Source: a virus
IMG/VR virus record: IMGVR_UViG_3300038421_000076
Location: 1-25,568 of that record
Reading direction: 5' to 3' (one strand)
DNA length: 25,568 nt
Part shown: one piece after another, positions 13,240 through 22,022 of the stretch
Position numbering within the stretch: the stretch's first letter is position 1
Layout: every line of letters begins with the position of its first letter
Position numbers and translations under genes: made by a program
The notes under the pieces: model-generated
Seen by the model: only the letters and a program-made list of their open reading frames with translations
Database searches by the model: none
What the model was told of the DNA's origin: nothing

Positions 13240-14190
13240 GTGCCCGGCGACGCGACGTTTGGCACGCTGTGGAGGATGTTGGAGCTGTATGCACCGAAGG
13301 TGCCAGTTCCACTCCTGAAGCAGTTTGTCAACAACTCGTACAGCCGGGCACTCGTGCAGTTTCCGTGGAGTGAGCTGAGGAGGACCGGGGCGCTACGACT
13401 GGCGGCGCCATACACGACGGGGACGGTTACAGTTACTAACGGTAGCGTGACGGTGGTTGGGAGTGGGACCAGTTGGACCAGCGCCGACCACGCGACGTTG
13501 CAGTTGGTGGTTGGGAACAGGGGGCCATTCTTCGACATCGCTAGTGTTGAGTCGGGAACGTCGCTGACACTGGCGAGCCCGTTTGTCGGCACCAGCGCGA
13601 GTGGGGCCAGTTACACCATCCAGCAGATCTACATCGTCCCCCCAGCCAACTTCATCAAGTACACCTCCTTCCTCGACACGACCCCCGCCACCCCTGCCCA
13701 ACTAGACTTCTCCATGACGCAGGAGGTGTTGGACTTCTACGACCCAGGGAGGACCATCACGGCGGGGAGGCCGACACACCTGGTGAATGCGGAGTCTTCC
13801 CCCTTCGCAGCTACGCTGCGGAGGCCACGCTACGAAGTCTGGCCCCGTCCATCTGAGGCGTTCATCGCAGCGTTCAGGTATGTTGTGAAACCAGACCTGC
13901 TAGTCGGAGATGATGACACCATCATCTACCCACTCCGGGGGGATGTGATTCGGGAGGGGGCATTCGCCGACCTCGCGGCCTGGCCTGGGACGGACGACTC
14001 GCCCAACACCTACTACGACGCGAGTGGGGGGCGGAGTCAGTTCCATGACCGTAGGTTCCAGGAGGGGATCGCGCTGTGTAAGGGGGAAGATAGCGAGATC
14101 GCGTCGAAGATGGTGGCGTACAAGGAGGAGTGGCGGAAGCTATCTCCTTTCAGAATGCCAACGGCTGGCACCGCCACAGTTAGCCTCTGA
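13240..14190 (+). CDS. Head-tail connector (adaptor-like) with beta insertion
   Basis: A 316-residue protein from GTG 13240. The N-terminal helices (TLWRMLELYAPKVPVPLLKQ onward) and the C-terminal part (long helix, SKMVAYKEEWRKL) resemble gp6/adaptor-type connector proteins, which bind beneath the portal. Residues 55-130 are a Thr/Val/Ser/Gly-rich beta domain (GTVTVTNGSVTVVGSGTSWT) inserted between helices. I have seen this kind of insert in phage connector proteins and take it to be an Ig-like fold. It is the first of three connector-like proteins in the cluster. Confidence 0.65.
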   Translation: MPGDATFGTLWRMLELYAPKVPVPLLKQFVNNSYSRALVQFPWSELRRTGALRLAAPYTTGTVTVTNGSVTVVGSGTSWTSADHATLQLVVGNRGPFFDIASVESGTSLTLASPFVGTSASGASYTIQQIYIVPPANFIKYTSFLDTTPATPAQLDFSMTQEVLDFYDPGRTITAGRPTHLVNAESSPFAATLRRPRYEVWPRPSEAFIAAFRYVVKPDLLVGDDDTIIYPLRGDVIREGAFADLAAWPGTDDSPNTYYDASGGRSQFHDRRFQEGIALCKGEDSEIASKMVAYKEEWRKLSPFRMPTAGTATVSL

Positions 14191-14200
14191 GGAGCATGAG

Positions 14201-14380
14201 ATGATTAAGACGCACGCGACGAAGGATTTGATGGCTGTGGTGGGTGGGATGCCTGGGACGAAGGGGGACTTTGTCAAGGGCGAGAAGACCTACCGGGTCG
14301 GGAAGAGTAGCACCATTCGGGTGGGCGATGTGGTGGAGGTTGGTGGGAGCCCTGTCGATCCCCTTGAGGGCCTCTGCTAG
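14201..14380 (+). CDS. 59-residue hypothetical protein
   Basis: ATG 14201 follows GAGGAGCATGAG. The protein begins MIKTHATKDLMAVVGGMPGT and holds a compact strand-rich core (KTYRVGKSSTIRVGDVVEVG) like a small barrel. Ten bases separate it from the previous gene, and the next ATG follows its stop with no gap. It is probably a minor virion component. Function unknown. Confidence 0.65.
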   Translation: MIKTHATKDLMAVVGGMPGTKGDFVKGEKTYRVGKSSTIRVGDVVEVGGSPVDPLEGLC

Positions 14381-14680
14381 ATGGCGTTTCAGACAAAGCA
14401 GGTCGCTGTGACTACCTCTGCACAGTCCCTCACCGCGTTGATGGGGCTGTCGGTGGGGGTGCCATTCTTCGCCCTCAGCGTTGACCTCCCCGCTGGTGCG
14501 ACCGAGACGGTGTACGGAGCGCACGCTGACACGGTGACCAACGTCCCGGCGAACGCTGGGTTCAAGGCCACCGCGACGGTGCCATTTAGGAGCCCCGGGC
14601 TGCCGTTTCAAGTCGGGCACACCGATAAGACCTTCCTAGTGGCAACGGCAAACGTGGCGGGGTTGGTCACCCTCTACTAA
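14381..14680 (+). CDS. Small beta-rich hypothetical virion protein
   Basis: A 99-residue protein starting directly after the previous stop. The sequence is strand-rich and Thr/Val/Ala-dominated (QVAVTTSAQSLTALMGLSVG; later AHADTVTNVPANAGFKATAT) with few charges. Nothing specific is recognised. Its place among connector genes suggests a head-completion or neck role. Confidence 0.65.
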   Translation: MAFQTKQVAVTTSAQSLTALMGLSVGVPFFALSVDLPAGATETVYGAHADTVTNVPANAGFKATATVPFRSPGLPFQVGHTDKTFLVATANVAGLVTLY

Positions 14681-14682
14681 CC

Positions 14683-15360
14683 ATGACCCTTGTGAGTGAG
14701 GCGCTTGATAGGTTGGAGGGGAGGTTGCAGGCTCCCTTCGGGAGCTATTGGGCGCGGGCGGAGGCGCGCTTCGCCCTCACAGAGGCCCTCCGGGTCTGGC
14801 AAGCGCTGACGGGGCAGGTTACAGGGAGTGTCAGGGTGCCGGTCGGAGCGGGGGATGTCTGGATCACCTCTCCCCACCAGTTGGTGAGTGTTAGCCGCAT
14901 CAAGAGGGTTGATGGCACCCCGTTGGTGCAGTATTCAACGTCGGAGCTGGACGCGGAGTTTCCAACGTGGGAGGCAGCAACGGGGGCGGTGGTGCTTCGG
15001 TGGGCGCCTGAAGGCGCGAGGTTGGTCGCGATCAATCCGGCCCCAACGGGGCCGGTGACGCTGGTGATGGAAGGCATCTTGGATGTCGGCCTCCTTGAGG
15101 AGGGGGACACCTTGGCTGTGGGGGATGAGGAGTTGACCATCCTCCTGGAGTACGCAAGGAGCCCATACCTGGCATTCAAGGAGGCCCCGGGGGAGTTGAA
15201 CACGGAAAGCCTCTCGCGAATGGCAACTGCGGCGGGGCGGAGGAACGCGGTGCTGCGGAATAGTAGCTTCTACGCTCGCTATGCGGGGATGGATCGGGTG
15301 ATGGCAGGGAAGCAGGGCGGGGTGCCGGAAGTGGGAGCCGAGGGGATGGGGGCGAGGTAG
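14683..15360 (+). CDS. Second connector/adaptor-like protein
   Basis: A 225-residue protein. Residues 20-45 (FGSYWARAEARFALTEALRV) form a charged amphipathic helix, followed by beta segments and a C-terminal helical part (LTILLEYARSPYLAFKEAPG onward). That helix-beta-helix pattern recalls phage adaptor proteins that extend the portal channel, and the position fits. Similarity to the 13240 protein is structural in feel only. The stop is followed immediately by the next ATG. Confidence 0.55.
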   Translation: MTLVSEALDRLEGRLQAPFGSYWARAEARFALTEALRVWQALTGQVTGSVRVPVGAGDVWITSPHQLVSVSRIKRVDGTPLVQYSTSELDAEFPTWEAATGAVVLRWAPEGARLVAINPAPTGPVTLVMEGILDVGLLEEGDTLAVGDEELTILLEYARSPYLAFKEAPGELNTESLSRMATAAGRRNAVLRNSSFYARYAGMDRVMAGKQGGVPEVGAEGMGAR

Positions 15361-15678
15361 ATGCTTTGGCTCGATAAGCAGCTTGGGGTGGTGTTGGAGG
15401 TTGACCCGAGCGGGCGCTCTAGGGAGCTACCAAGCTACGTGTGCGGGCACTGCTCGGACGTGGTGGTGCTGAACCCCCTCCGCACACGGGAGCGAAGGAA
15501 GTGCATCCGGTGTGGGAGTTTGATCTGTGAGGAGCGGGCGATTTGCATGGCTGAGTGCCTCCCGCAACACGCGCTGGCGTTGGAGAACAGCTCCTCCCCC
15601 CTGGCGCTTCGCGCCAATGCAGTCCTCGACGGTGCGCGCACGTCGGAAGAAGTTGATCGCATGTTGGCCTTGACCTAG
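15361..15678 (+). CDS. Zinc-ribbon protein
   Basis: A 105-residue protein. C28xxC31 and C48xxC51 form a CxxC-x16-CxxC zinc ribbon, and C56, C62 and C66 could bind another metal ion together with a histidine. The C-terminal 40 residues are helical. Small zinc-ribbon proteins are often seen among phage neck and tail genes, where they probably stabilise a fold. Its own function is unknown. Confidence 0.7.
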   Translation: MLWLDKQLGVVLEVDPSGRSRELPSYVCGHCSDVVVLNPLRTRERRKCIRCGSLICEERAICMAECLPQHALALENSSSPLALRANAVLDGARTSEEVDRMLALT

Positions 15679-15691
15679 GAGAAGGAGAAAG

Positions 15692-16159
15692 ATGGGCATC
15701 TACAACATTTCCCTCGCGGGAGCCACGGCTAACACGAGCAATGACTCCCTGACGTTTGTGACCGCCGCTAGCGGCCAGGACTCGCGCTTTCATATTGTGG
15801 AAGTGTTCTTCGGCGGGGAGAGCGCGAGCGCGAGCAAGGTGCGGTTTCATTTTGACAGGAGCACCGGTGGGACCACGCCGGGTGGGGCGGCAAGTGTCAT
15901 CCCGCTGGACGAGAATGGCGAAACCGGCGCCGAGATCCTCCTGAATGCTTACACCACCTGGAGCGCCCAGCCGACGTTGAGCGGTAATAGGGTTCTCACG
16001 CCCCTCTTTGAAGGTGCGGGCGGGCAGTATAGGTGGTTCGCGGTGCCGGGAAGGGCGATTGTGGTCGGCACGGGCGCTGCGGCCAAGAACCTCTCCATTC
16101 GGGCGGGGAATGGTGGTGGTACCTCCTTCTCTGCTGACATCAAGATCGAGAGGATCTAA
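15692..16159 (+). CDS. Beta-rich virion protein
   Basis: A 155-residue protein, ATG 15692 behind AGGAGAAGGAGAAAG, a very strong ribosome site that suggests a high copy number. Strand-rich, Gly/Ser/Thr-rich sequence, for example GATANTSNDSLTFVTAASGQ, and a closing RAGNGGGTSFSADIKIERI. It looks like a jelly-roll or sandwich domain, as in neck or decoration proteins. The N-terminal part of the next protein has a similar feel (a 'PGRAIVV'-like strand against 'PGESIVLYA'), so the two may be related; this is weak. Confidence 0.65.
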   Translation: MGIYNISLAGATANTSNDSLTFVTAASGQDSRFHIVEVFFGGESASASKVRFHFDRSTGGTTPGGAASVIPLDENGETGAEILLNAYTTWSAQPTLSGNRVLTPLFEGAGGQYRWFAVPGRAIVVGTGAAAKNLSIRAGNGGGTSFSADIKIERI

Positions 16160-16164
16160 AAGGT

Positions 16165-17631
16165 GTGCCCACCTTCTCGGTGTATGTTGAAGGCCGAAGC
16201 CCCCTAGCGATCCAGCTCACCGCAGCGAGCACGCTTCGCGTGCTCGGGTGGGATGTGGTGGGGGATAGTGCATTCGGGCAGACGAGCAGGCCAGTGCTGT
16301 ACCGGCCGTCTACCCCTGGTATCGGACGTGCGAGTGGGGAGACATCCCACTCCACCTGTCTCGATGGGGATAGCGAGAAGATCGCGCCCACAGCGCAGGT
16401 TGTGACCGTTTTCGCCGTCTACCCCTCCCTCCCAGAGACATTTCAAACCAGCAATGCCCTCCCGTATAGGAGTAGTAGGGTGGGGGTGGGGGCAGTGTTG
16501 CACCCCGGCGAGAGCATCGTCCTCTACGCCTCCACGGACTTCGAGGGGAGCTTTAGGGGGGAGGCCCCGAGCGTCCACACGTGGTCTGGGACGTTGTGGT
16601 GGGAGGAGGACACGGCCCCCTCTGCGGGGGAGGTGGTGTTCGCGTCGGATGGAGAAGACACCACCAAGGGCCTGAGTTGGTTCCCCATCAACTGGCCGAG
16701 CGGGTTTGACGTGATGCTTGGCGAGGGTGGGGAGGTGTTGCCTATTCAGGGGGGCGGGTCGTTGGTGCCGCCCGGGGTGGTGGAGGAGTTTGGGGATGAC
16801 GGGGAGGAGAGCGTCTTCCACCCCCTCCTCCAGCTCCTGGCCGAAGCGCCGGATCAGGGAGTTGTTGTCTCCTCCCCGGAGGGGGTCTGGGTTATCTCCC
16901 CGCCAGACGGGTGGGAGAGGGATGTTCTACTCGACTGGGCCAGTGCGTGGGTGGCGCCGGATGAGGGTGGAGCGCTCCCAGCTATCCTCCCATGGACGGT
17001 GTGGAGGATCCAAGTCAAGGATCTCCTAGATGAGATCCAGTATCACATGCTAGAGGCTACGGTAGATGGTGGGCAAACGTGGCAATTTAGTGCCTGGACA
17101 GCGAGTAGGGTTGAGAAGTATCTGAGGGAGCGCGTGACGAGGTGGTTGTATGAGACGCGCTTCGTCAGGAGCCGCCAGACCTTCACCACCGTCGCGGGGG
17201 AGGGGGAGTATGCGTTGGATTCGGCTGTCTCCCTCCTCCAGCGCGTCTACGCAACGAAGCCCCTCTCGCGGGTTGATAGGTGGATGTTGGACCACTCGAA
17301 TGTGGGGTGGGAGGGGGCTAGCGGGGCGCCAGCGGCATTTGTTGAAGACACTGGGAGTGTGAGGCTGACGCCAACCCCGCAGAGGTCGGCCGCTGCCTCC
17401 TACATCTTCGTCCCAACCACCCCAGTAGAAGGCGGCGCCGTGTTCATCTTCAACACCCTCACAATCCCCGCTACCTTCTCCTGGGGAGTGAAGTATGGGG
17501 TGATGGCGGACATGCTGATGGCGGAGGGGGAGGGGAACGACCCGACGAGGGCGGCGTACTGTGAGACGCGCTTCGCCGATAGTGTGGCCCTGGCGAGGAT
17601 GATGATGGGGGAGAGCGTTGGAGCTAAGTAG
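16165..17631 (+). CDS. Fusion: beta-rich N-terminus plus connector-like C-terminus
   Basis: A 488-residue protein from GTG 16165. Residues 1-160 are beta-rich (VLGWDVVGDSAFGQTS; VLHPGESIVLYASTDFEG). Residues 160-270 are Gly/Glu-rich and may be a linker. Residues 275-488 match the pattern of phage connector proteins: helix (EKYLRERVTRWLYETRFVRS), then TFTTVAGEGEYALDSAVSLL, a WxxxSGxPxxF-like stretch (GWEGASGAPAAF) and a final helical segment (YGVMADMLMAEGEGN onward). The combination suggests a neck protein that both seals the portal channel and carries an outward domain. A perfect hairpin lies near the 5' end. Confidence 0.6.
   Translation: MPTFSVYVEGRSPLAIQLTAASTLRVLGWDVVGDSAFGQTSRPVLYRPSTPGIGRASGETSHSTCLDGDSEKIAPTAQVVTVFAVYPSLPETFQTSNALPYRSSRVGVGAVLHPGESIVLYASTDFEGSFRGEAPSVHTWSGTLWWEEDTAPSAGEVVFASDGEDTTKGLSWFPINWPSGFDVMLGEGGEVLPIQGGGSLVPPGVVEEFGDDGEESVFHPLLQLLAEAPDQGVVVSSPEGVWVISPPDGWERDVLLDWASAWVAPDEGGALPAILPWTVWRIQVKDLLDEIQYHMLEATVDGGQTWQFSAWTASRVEKYLRERVTRWLYETRFVRSRQTFTTVAGEGEYALDSAVSLLQRVYATKPLSRVDRWMLDHSNVGWEGASGAPAAFVEDTGSVRLTPTPQRSAAASYIFVPTTPVEGGAVFIFNTLTIPATFSWGVKYGVMADMLMAEGEGNDPTRAAYCETRFADSVALARMMMGESVGAK
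16227..16245. repeat. Perfect 8-bp hairpin with TTC loop
   Basis: GAGCACGC (16227-16234) pairs with GCGTGCTC (16238-16245) around TTC, inside the 5' part of the connector fusion gene. Shorter stems around TTC occur at 14731-14745, 15603-15617 and 20424-20438. Confidence 0.8.
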
Positions 17632-18550
17632 GACTTACACACCGGGGTTTGCAGGGTTGCTCCCATTTAGTGTGGGCATTGCGGGGACGCCCATTAACAA
17701 AGAAGCCATCCTCGCGTGCGTTTTGCAGGAGGATGGGGCGTATGCCCGTTGGCGTTTGAACGAGAGCGTCCCCCCATTCGCGTCCCTCGCGTGGACAATC
17801 AACTACGACAGCGCGATTCCGAGTGGGGCAACCATCACGAGTCTGGATTGTGCCTATCGCTATGCTGGTGGCACGGTCGCAGATTTGCAGGCCAAGGTCT
17901 GGAGTGGCTTCCCCTCTCCAGTCGAGGCGGGGGTTCTCCTCCCTCTCCCCACAACCGCAGCGGGGGACGACGAGCCGAAGTCAGAGAACTTCGTTGAGGC
18001 AACTGGGGTGCTAACTGAAGATGGCTTCGCCCAGCCCTTCACCGTCAGCGGCCTGCAAACCAACGCCTATGCATTTGAGTGGACGGTCGGGCCGGATCAT
18101 GCGGCCCCGGGCACGTGGTATGTGGATAAATGCGCGCTCACTGTGCGTTTCCAACTCCCCACCCCTACCTCCGTCGGCGCTGTTGCTTTCCACGCAGTCA
18201 AGCGGAATAGCGTTGGGGTGAGGGGGAGTGTGGGGCTCACAATGGGGGCGTTGAGTGCTGAATATCCCCTCACGTGCTGGTTCGAGTACACGAAGATGGA
18301 TCCAGCAGCAGAGGGCTTCGTAGACGCAACCCTCGGGCAGGGGCGGGTGGAGAGTTCGGACAAGCAGGTCATCAGCGGCCTCCCCAGCGACGCCAGCCGC
18401 GCGGTGAGTGTGAGCGGGACGCTGGTGGGACTCACACCTGGGAGCACCTACTACGTGCGGTTGGCGACATCCACCGCTGGGAATGACGAGACCTTCGGGC
18501 CGTGGACAGCAGTCACCACCCCTATCTTCGATAGCAAGGCCAGCTTCTAA
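17618..18550 (+). CDS. Neck/tail protein with fibronectin-III-like C-terminus
   Basis: A 310-residue protein starting with a rare TTG (17618), supported by GGGGGAG upstream and a 14-base overlap with the previous gene. The first 180 residues are beta-rich with a conserved-looking WTINYDSAIPSGATITSLDC stretch. Residues about 200-305 read like a fibronectin type III or similar Ig-fold domain, with LVGLTPGSTYYVRLATSTAG near the end, the typical 'GLxPxTxYYVR' strand. Such domains in virions often bind cell surfaces loosely. The stop overlaps the next ATG by one base. Confidence 0.65.
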   Translation: MELSRTYTPGFAGLLPFSVGIAGTPINKEAILACVLQEDGAYARWRLNESVPPFASLAWTINYDSAIPSGATITSLDCAYRYAGGTVADLQAKVWSGFPSPVEAGVLLPLPTTAAGDDEPKSENFVEATGVLTEDGFAQPFTVSGLQTNAYAFEWTVGPDHAAPGTWYVDKCALTVRFQLPTPTSVGAVAFHAVKRNSVGVRGSVGLTMGALSAEYPLTCWFEYTKMDPAAEGFVDATLGQGRVESSDKQVISGLPSDASRAVSVSGTLVGLTPGSTYYVRLATSTAGNDETFGPWTAVTTPIFDSKASF

Positions 18551-21500
18551 TGGACTACCAGCAGGTTGAGGTAACGGCGCTCTCCCGGGGGGTGAACCTC
18601 AGAGATGTGCCTGACGGTCTGGCCGAAGGCGAGTGGCGGAGGCTCACCAACGTAAGGGCTCTCGCGGAGGGGGCTATCTCGACGCGGCCCGGGCGGAGGT
18701 GGGTTGCGGGAGTGCAGAATGGGAGGGATGTCCACACCCTAACCACCCTTGGGGAGAGGGTTATTAGCGGGAGCGGGCGGGAGTTGTTCAGGGATGGGGA
18801 AGCCTACCCGACCACCTTCACCGGGCGGCCCGTCAGTTGGGTGAAGCACCGGGGGAGTGACGGGGACGAGAGGTGGCTGTACGTCGCGGACGGCGGGCAG
18901 TTCAGGATGCTGGGGGAGGATGGGAGTGATATCAAGTGGGGGATTACAGAGCCCACGAAGGGGGTTGTTGTTAACGTACTGACAGACACAGGGTTGTTGA
19001 ACTCCAGTGTCTACGGCGCCTTCGTCTATGACTGGAGATATGTGTATAAGAACTCCAGAACTGGCGCGAGGTCGAACCCATCTCCGATCTTGACTGGCAC
19101 CGCGGTGGTCAACAAGAAGGTCAAGCTCATCGCTGAGTGCTCCCTCGACGGGCAGGTTGATACGATTGAGTTTTGTCGAAGGGGTGGGTTGAATGGGCTG
19201 GATACGTGGAGGGTGGTTGGGGCTGCGCCCAACAAGGGGGTAGACCCCTCCACCGGTGCCCCACAAAAGGTGGAGTTCATCGATAACGTCTCCGACGCGA
19301 ATGCGGTGGATGGGTTTGTTATGCGGACAGATAACAACGTCCCCTTCACCACCACCGATGCGAGGGGGAATGCGGTGAAGGAGGCCGCGTTCGCCTACAT
19401 CTGGGGGCCGCTTGAGGGGAAGTGGATCTTCGCGTGTGGGGATCCGAATAGGCCCGGGCATGTTTACTGGACGAACCCAAGTAGGCCACATAGTGCAAGT
19501 CCATCCAACAACATCGCCGTTTCCTCCCCCGAGGAGCCGTTGGTGGGGGGTTTCATCTTCGGGGGCACGTGCTATTGTTGGACGGCGGAACACCTCTACG
19601 CCCTCGACTATCAGGGGGACGATGCTATTGTCAGCTTCGTCCCACGAAGGACGTTCGTTGGGCGGGGCCTGTCGCTCCCCTTCGCCTTCGCAGTCGGCCC
19701 CCTGATCTGGTTCTTCTCCAAGGATGGGTTGTATGTGACGGATGGGCAGAGCCCGGCGGAGCCATTTACCGAAACTGCCCTCCGCCCGTTGTTCTCCCCC
19801 CACGTGGAGGAGAGGAAGTACATCGCCCCGGGAGCGCTCGGGCAGATCCAATGGCCGGCTTTCACAACAGCGGTGGAGGAGTTCGAGGGCGGGCAGGGGG
19901 TTAGTGGTGTCATCCGGGATTTCTCCATCAGCGCCCCGCCCTCGGCGACGGTAGCAATTGGAGGGAGTGGGAGTGTTCAGGTGACAGTCTCCTCCCTCGG
20001 GCAGTTCTGGGGAGATGTGGGGTTGGGAGTGAGTGGAACGCCCCCACCTGGAGTGACTTTCTCTTTCTCCCCACAGAGCGGGGTGCCGGGGACGGGGAGC
20101 TTCACTTCCACCCTAACCATCTCCGCAAGCGCAAGCGCAGTTGCAGGGAGTTTCACTATCCAGGTCCGCGGCCAGCGCGTTGGGGGCTCCCTCTCCCATT
20201 TGAGTGACCCAATCACGGTGACCATTAGCGGCGCTGCCCCCACCCCTCCCCCCACCGGGAGCTTCACCCTCTCCGCAGTTCCCTCCACCCTCAGCGTGCA
20301 GCGGGGCGGGGTGGTGATGGGGGAGGTTAGGGTAGAGGCCCTTGGTGGCTTTGCCGCGGAGGTAGCGCTGGTGCCTGCGGGACCAGCCGGGGTGCAGGTG
20401 ACCATCTTGCAAACCTCCATCCTCCCGCCTTCGGCGGGGGCGACCATTCAAGTGGAGGCAGCAGGGACTGCCTTGCTGGGCACCTACACCATCACCATCA
20501 CCGGCACGTCGGGGGCACTGAGCGCCACTACTACCATCCTCCTAACCATCACCGCTGAGAGCGCCCCAGTCCCCGCCGAGAGCATCATCGGAATGCTCCG
20601 GGTGGTGTATGGTGGGCAGGAGTTGCACGTCCACTACAAGGATGTCCTTGGGCAATGGGTGCATCTACGGAATCATCTCCCATATAACAGGTGGAGTAAT
20701 GATGAGAGTCCGGAGGTTTCTGGATATGGGAGCATCTATGAGACTATCTCCTACCTCGATGAAGCCCAGCCCAACACAACCCTGTTGATCGGCACCAACA
20801 CGGGGCTGGTGGCCGTCGAGAGGGGCACCTACGATTACGTTGAAGGCAACAAGATCCAGTGCAGGATCAGGAGTAGGAGCGAGCACTTCGGCGCGCCGAG
20901 GACGTTGAAGGAGCTTGGGAACGTCATTGTTGAGGCGGATCTGGGGGATGCAGTGTTGCCCCTAGCCCTCAACCCCTCCCAACCCACCGGCATCGCCTTC
21001 ATCCCCTTCATCAACGCAGAGACGACGATGTTGGCGTGGCAGAGGGTGGGGACGGGGGCGGGCCGAAGGCGCTTCCCGCGGGCCTTCAAGGACTCCAACA
21101 ACGGGGAGTTGGTGTTCGCGTATAGTGTCGCGGTGGATTTGGAATGGAATGGGAATGCGACCATTTATGGCTGGCTCCTCCAGTTCCACCCAGACGAGGA
21201 GTTCATTACCAACTGGTCCTTCGGGCCTTCCACAATGGGGGGGACGGGATATACCCACATCCGCGATGTCTACCTCACCATCACCAACCCGAATGGGGCG
21301 CTGACGCCGAGGGTTCAGGTGGATGGGGTTTGGTATGCGTTGAAGGGGGATGATGGGAGTGTTGGTATCCCGGCTGGCACTGTCAAGAGGAAGGTCCACC
21401 TCTGGGGGCCGCCTGTTAAGGGAAAGGTCTACAGGTGGGACATCGCAGGTGCGCAGTTCAAGCTGTACGGGAATGAGTGTGAGGTGCGGATGAAGCACTT

Positions 21501-21561
21501 TGCAACGGGCCTGACGTATAGCGTTCCAAACCCCTTCGCGGGTGGGAGTGCAGAGGTGTGA
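18550..21561 (+). CDS. Tail nozzle/propeller-like protein with two inserted Ig-like domains
   Basis: A 1003-residue protein. The N-terminus (LSRGVNLRDVPDGLAEGEWR, then a RPGRRW motif) fits proteins such as the T7 gp12 or P22 gp4-region nozzle/stabilisation class, where repeated strands form a beta-propeller around the DNA channel; residues 1-450 and 680-1003 have that repetitive strand character. Residues about 457-565 and 571-670 are two tandem Ig-like domains (DFSISAPPSATVAIGG and SFTLSAVPSTLSVQRGG openings) joined by a PTPPPTG linker, a type common on bacterial secreted proteins. They are probably surface-exposed and could aid adsorption. Assignment as nozzle is inference from order and pattern. 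Confidence 0.65.
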   Translation: MDYQQVEVTALSRGVNLRDVPDGLAEGEWRRLTNVRALAEGAISTRPGRRWVAGVQNGRDVHTLTTLGERVISGSGRELFRDGEAYPTTFTGRPVSWVKHRGSDGDERWLYVADGGQFRMLGEDGSDIKWGITEPTKGVVVNVLTDTGLLNSSVYGAFVYDWRYVYKNSRTGARSNPSPILTGTAVVNKKVKLIAECSLDGQVDTIEFCRRGGLNGLDTWRVVGAAPNKGVDPSTGAPQKVEFIDNVSDANAVDGFVMRTDNNVPFTTTDARGNAVKEAAFAYIWGPLEGKWIFACGDPNRPGHVYWTNPSRPHSASPSNNIAVSSPEEPLVGGFIFGGTCYCWTAEHLYALDYQGDDAIVSFVPRRTFVGRGLSLPFAFAVGPLIWFFSKDGLYVTDGQSPAEPFTETALRPLFSPHVEERKYIAPGALGQIQWPAFTTAVEEFEGGQGVSGVIRDFSISAPPSATVAIGGSGSVQVTVSSLGQFWGDVGLGVSGTPPPGVTFSFSPQSGVPGTGSFTSTLTISASASAVAGSFTIQVRGQRVGGSLSHLSDPITVTISGAAPTPPPTGSFTLSAVPSTLSVQRGGVVMGEVRVEALGGFAAEVALVPAGPAGVQVTILQTSILPPSAGATIQVEAAGTALLGTYTITITGTSGALSATTTILLTITAESAPVPAESIIGMLRVVYGGQELHVHYKDVLGQWVHLRNHLPYNRWSNDESPEVSGYGSIYETISYLDEAQPNTTLLIGTNTGLVAVERGTYDYVEGNKIQCRIRSRSEHFGAPRTLKELGNVIVEADLGDAVLPLALNPSQPTGIAFIPFINAETTMLAWQRVGTGAGRRRFPRAFKDSNNGELVFAYSVAVDLEWNGNATIYGWLLQFHPDEEFITNWSFGPSTMGGTGYTHIRDVYLTITNPNGALTPRVQVDGVWYALKGDDGSVGIPAGTVKRKVHLWGPPVKGKVYRWDIAGAQFKLYGNECEVRMKHFATGLTYSVPNPFAGGSAEV

Positions 21562-22022
21562 CGGTAGATCAGCTTCTCTCCCGGCCGCCCCCCGGGCCAT
21601 TCGTCGGGCCGGTCAATGTTCCGGAGCTGAACCGCATCCTGGCGAGGGTGCAGGCTAGGTTGGGTGTGTTGGAGAGGGTGGAGGCGGCGGCTGGCGCCGC
21701 GGTCACCAGTACCGACATCTTTGCATCTCTCCCACTAGACGCGGACACCAACGAGCTTGATAGCGGAAATGCCACTGTTCTCCGCATTACCCCGAGTGGG
21801 GTGTTCAGAATCAATGGCCTGCGGCCGCCTGCGGCCGCCGAGCGCAAGCGCATCTACAACATCGGTGGCGTTAACATGTTGCTAACGCATAACTCCGGCG
21901 CTGCCCCTGCGGGCAGCGCCTTCACATGTCAGGGGCTCGGGGATATCCGCCTCGGCCCAGGGTTCGGGGCGGATTGCGTGTATGATCCTGTCTCTACCGT
22001 CTGGAGGGCGAGTGCGTTGTAG
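21558..22022 (+). CDS. Short tail-fibre-like protein
   Basis: A 154-residue protein from GTG 21558, overlapping the previous stop by four bases. Residues 20-45 are a coiled-coil helix (VPELNRILARVQARLGVLER). Residues 75-154 are beta-rich and end in a Gly/Cys-containing tip-like segment (GSAFTCQGLGDIRLGPGFGA). A short trimerising stalk followed by a compact tip is typical of small fibre or knob proteins. The second half also carries a 10-bp perfect hairpin. It may assemble with the large fibre encoded next. Confidence 0.65.
   Translation: MTVDQLLSRPPPGPFVGPVNVPELNRILARVQARLGVLERVEAAAGAAVTSTDIFASLPLDADTNELDSGNATVLRITPSGVFRINGLRPPAAAERKRIYNIGGVNMLLTHNSGAAPAGSAFTCQGLGDIRLGPGFGADCVYDPVSTVWRASAL
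21897..21920. repeat. Perfect 10-bp hairpin with 4-base loop, inside a gene
   Basis: GGCGCTGCCC (21897-21906) pairs with GGGCAGCGCC (21911-21920) around CTGC. Just upstream, CGGCCGC and GCGGCCG near 21824-21839 form another close inverted pair. Confidence 0.88.

Noticed and set aside
18739-19851. Minus-strand open frame of 370 codons opposite the propeller-like tail gene
   Set aside because: Its composition is typical of a reverse-frame shadow and no other leftward gene exists in this part.
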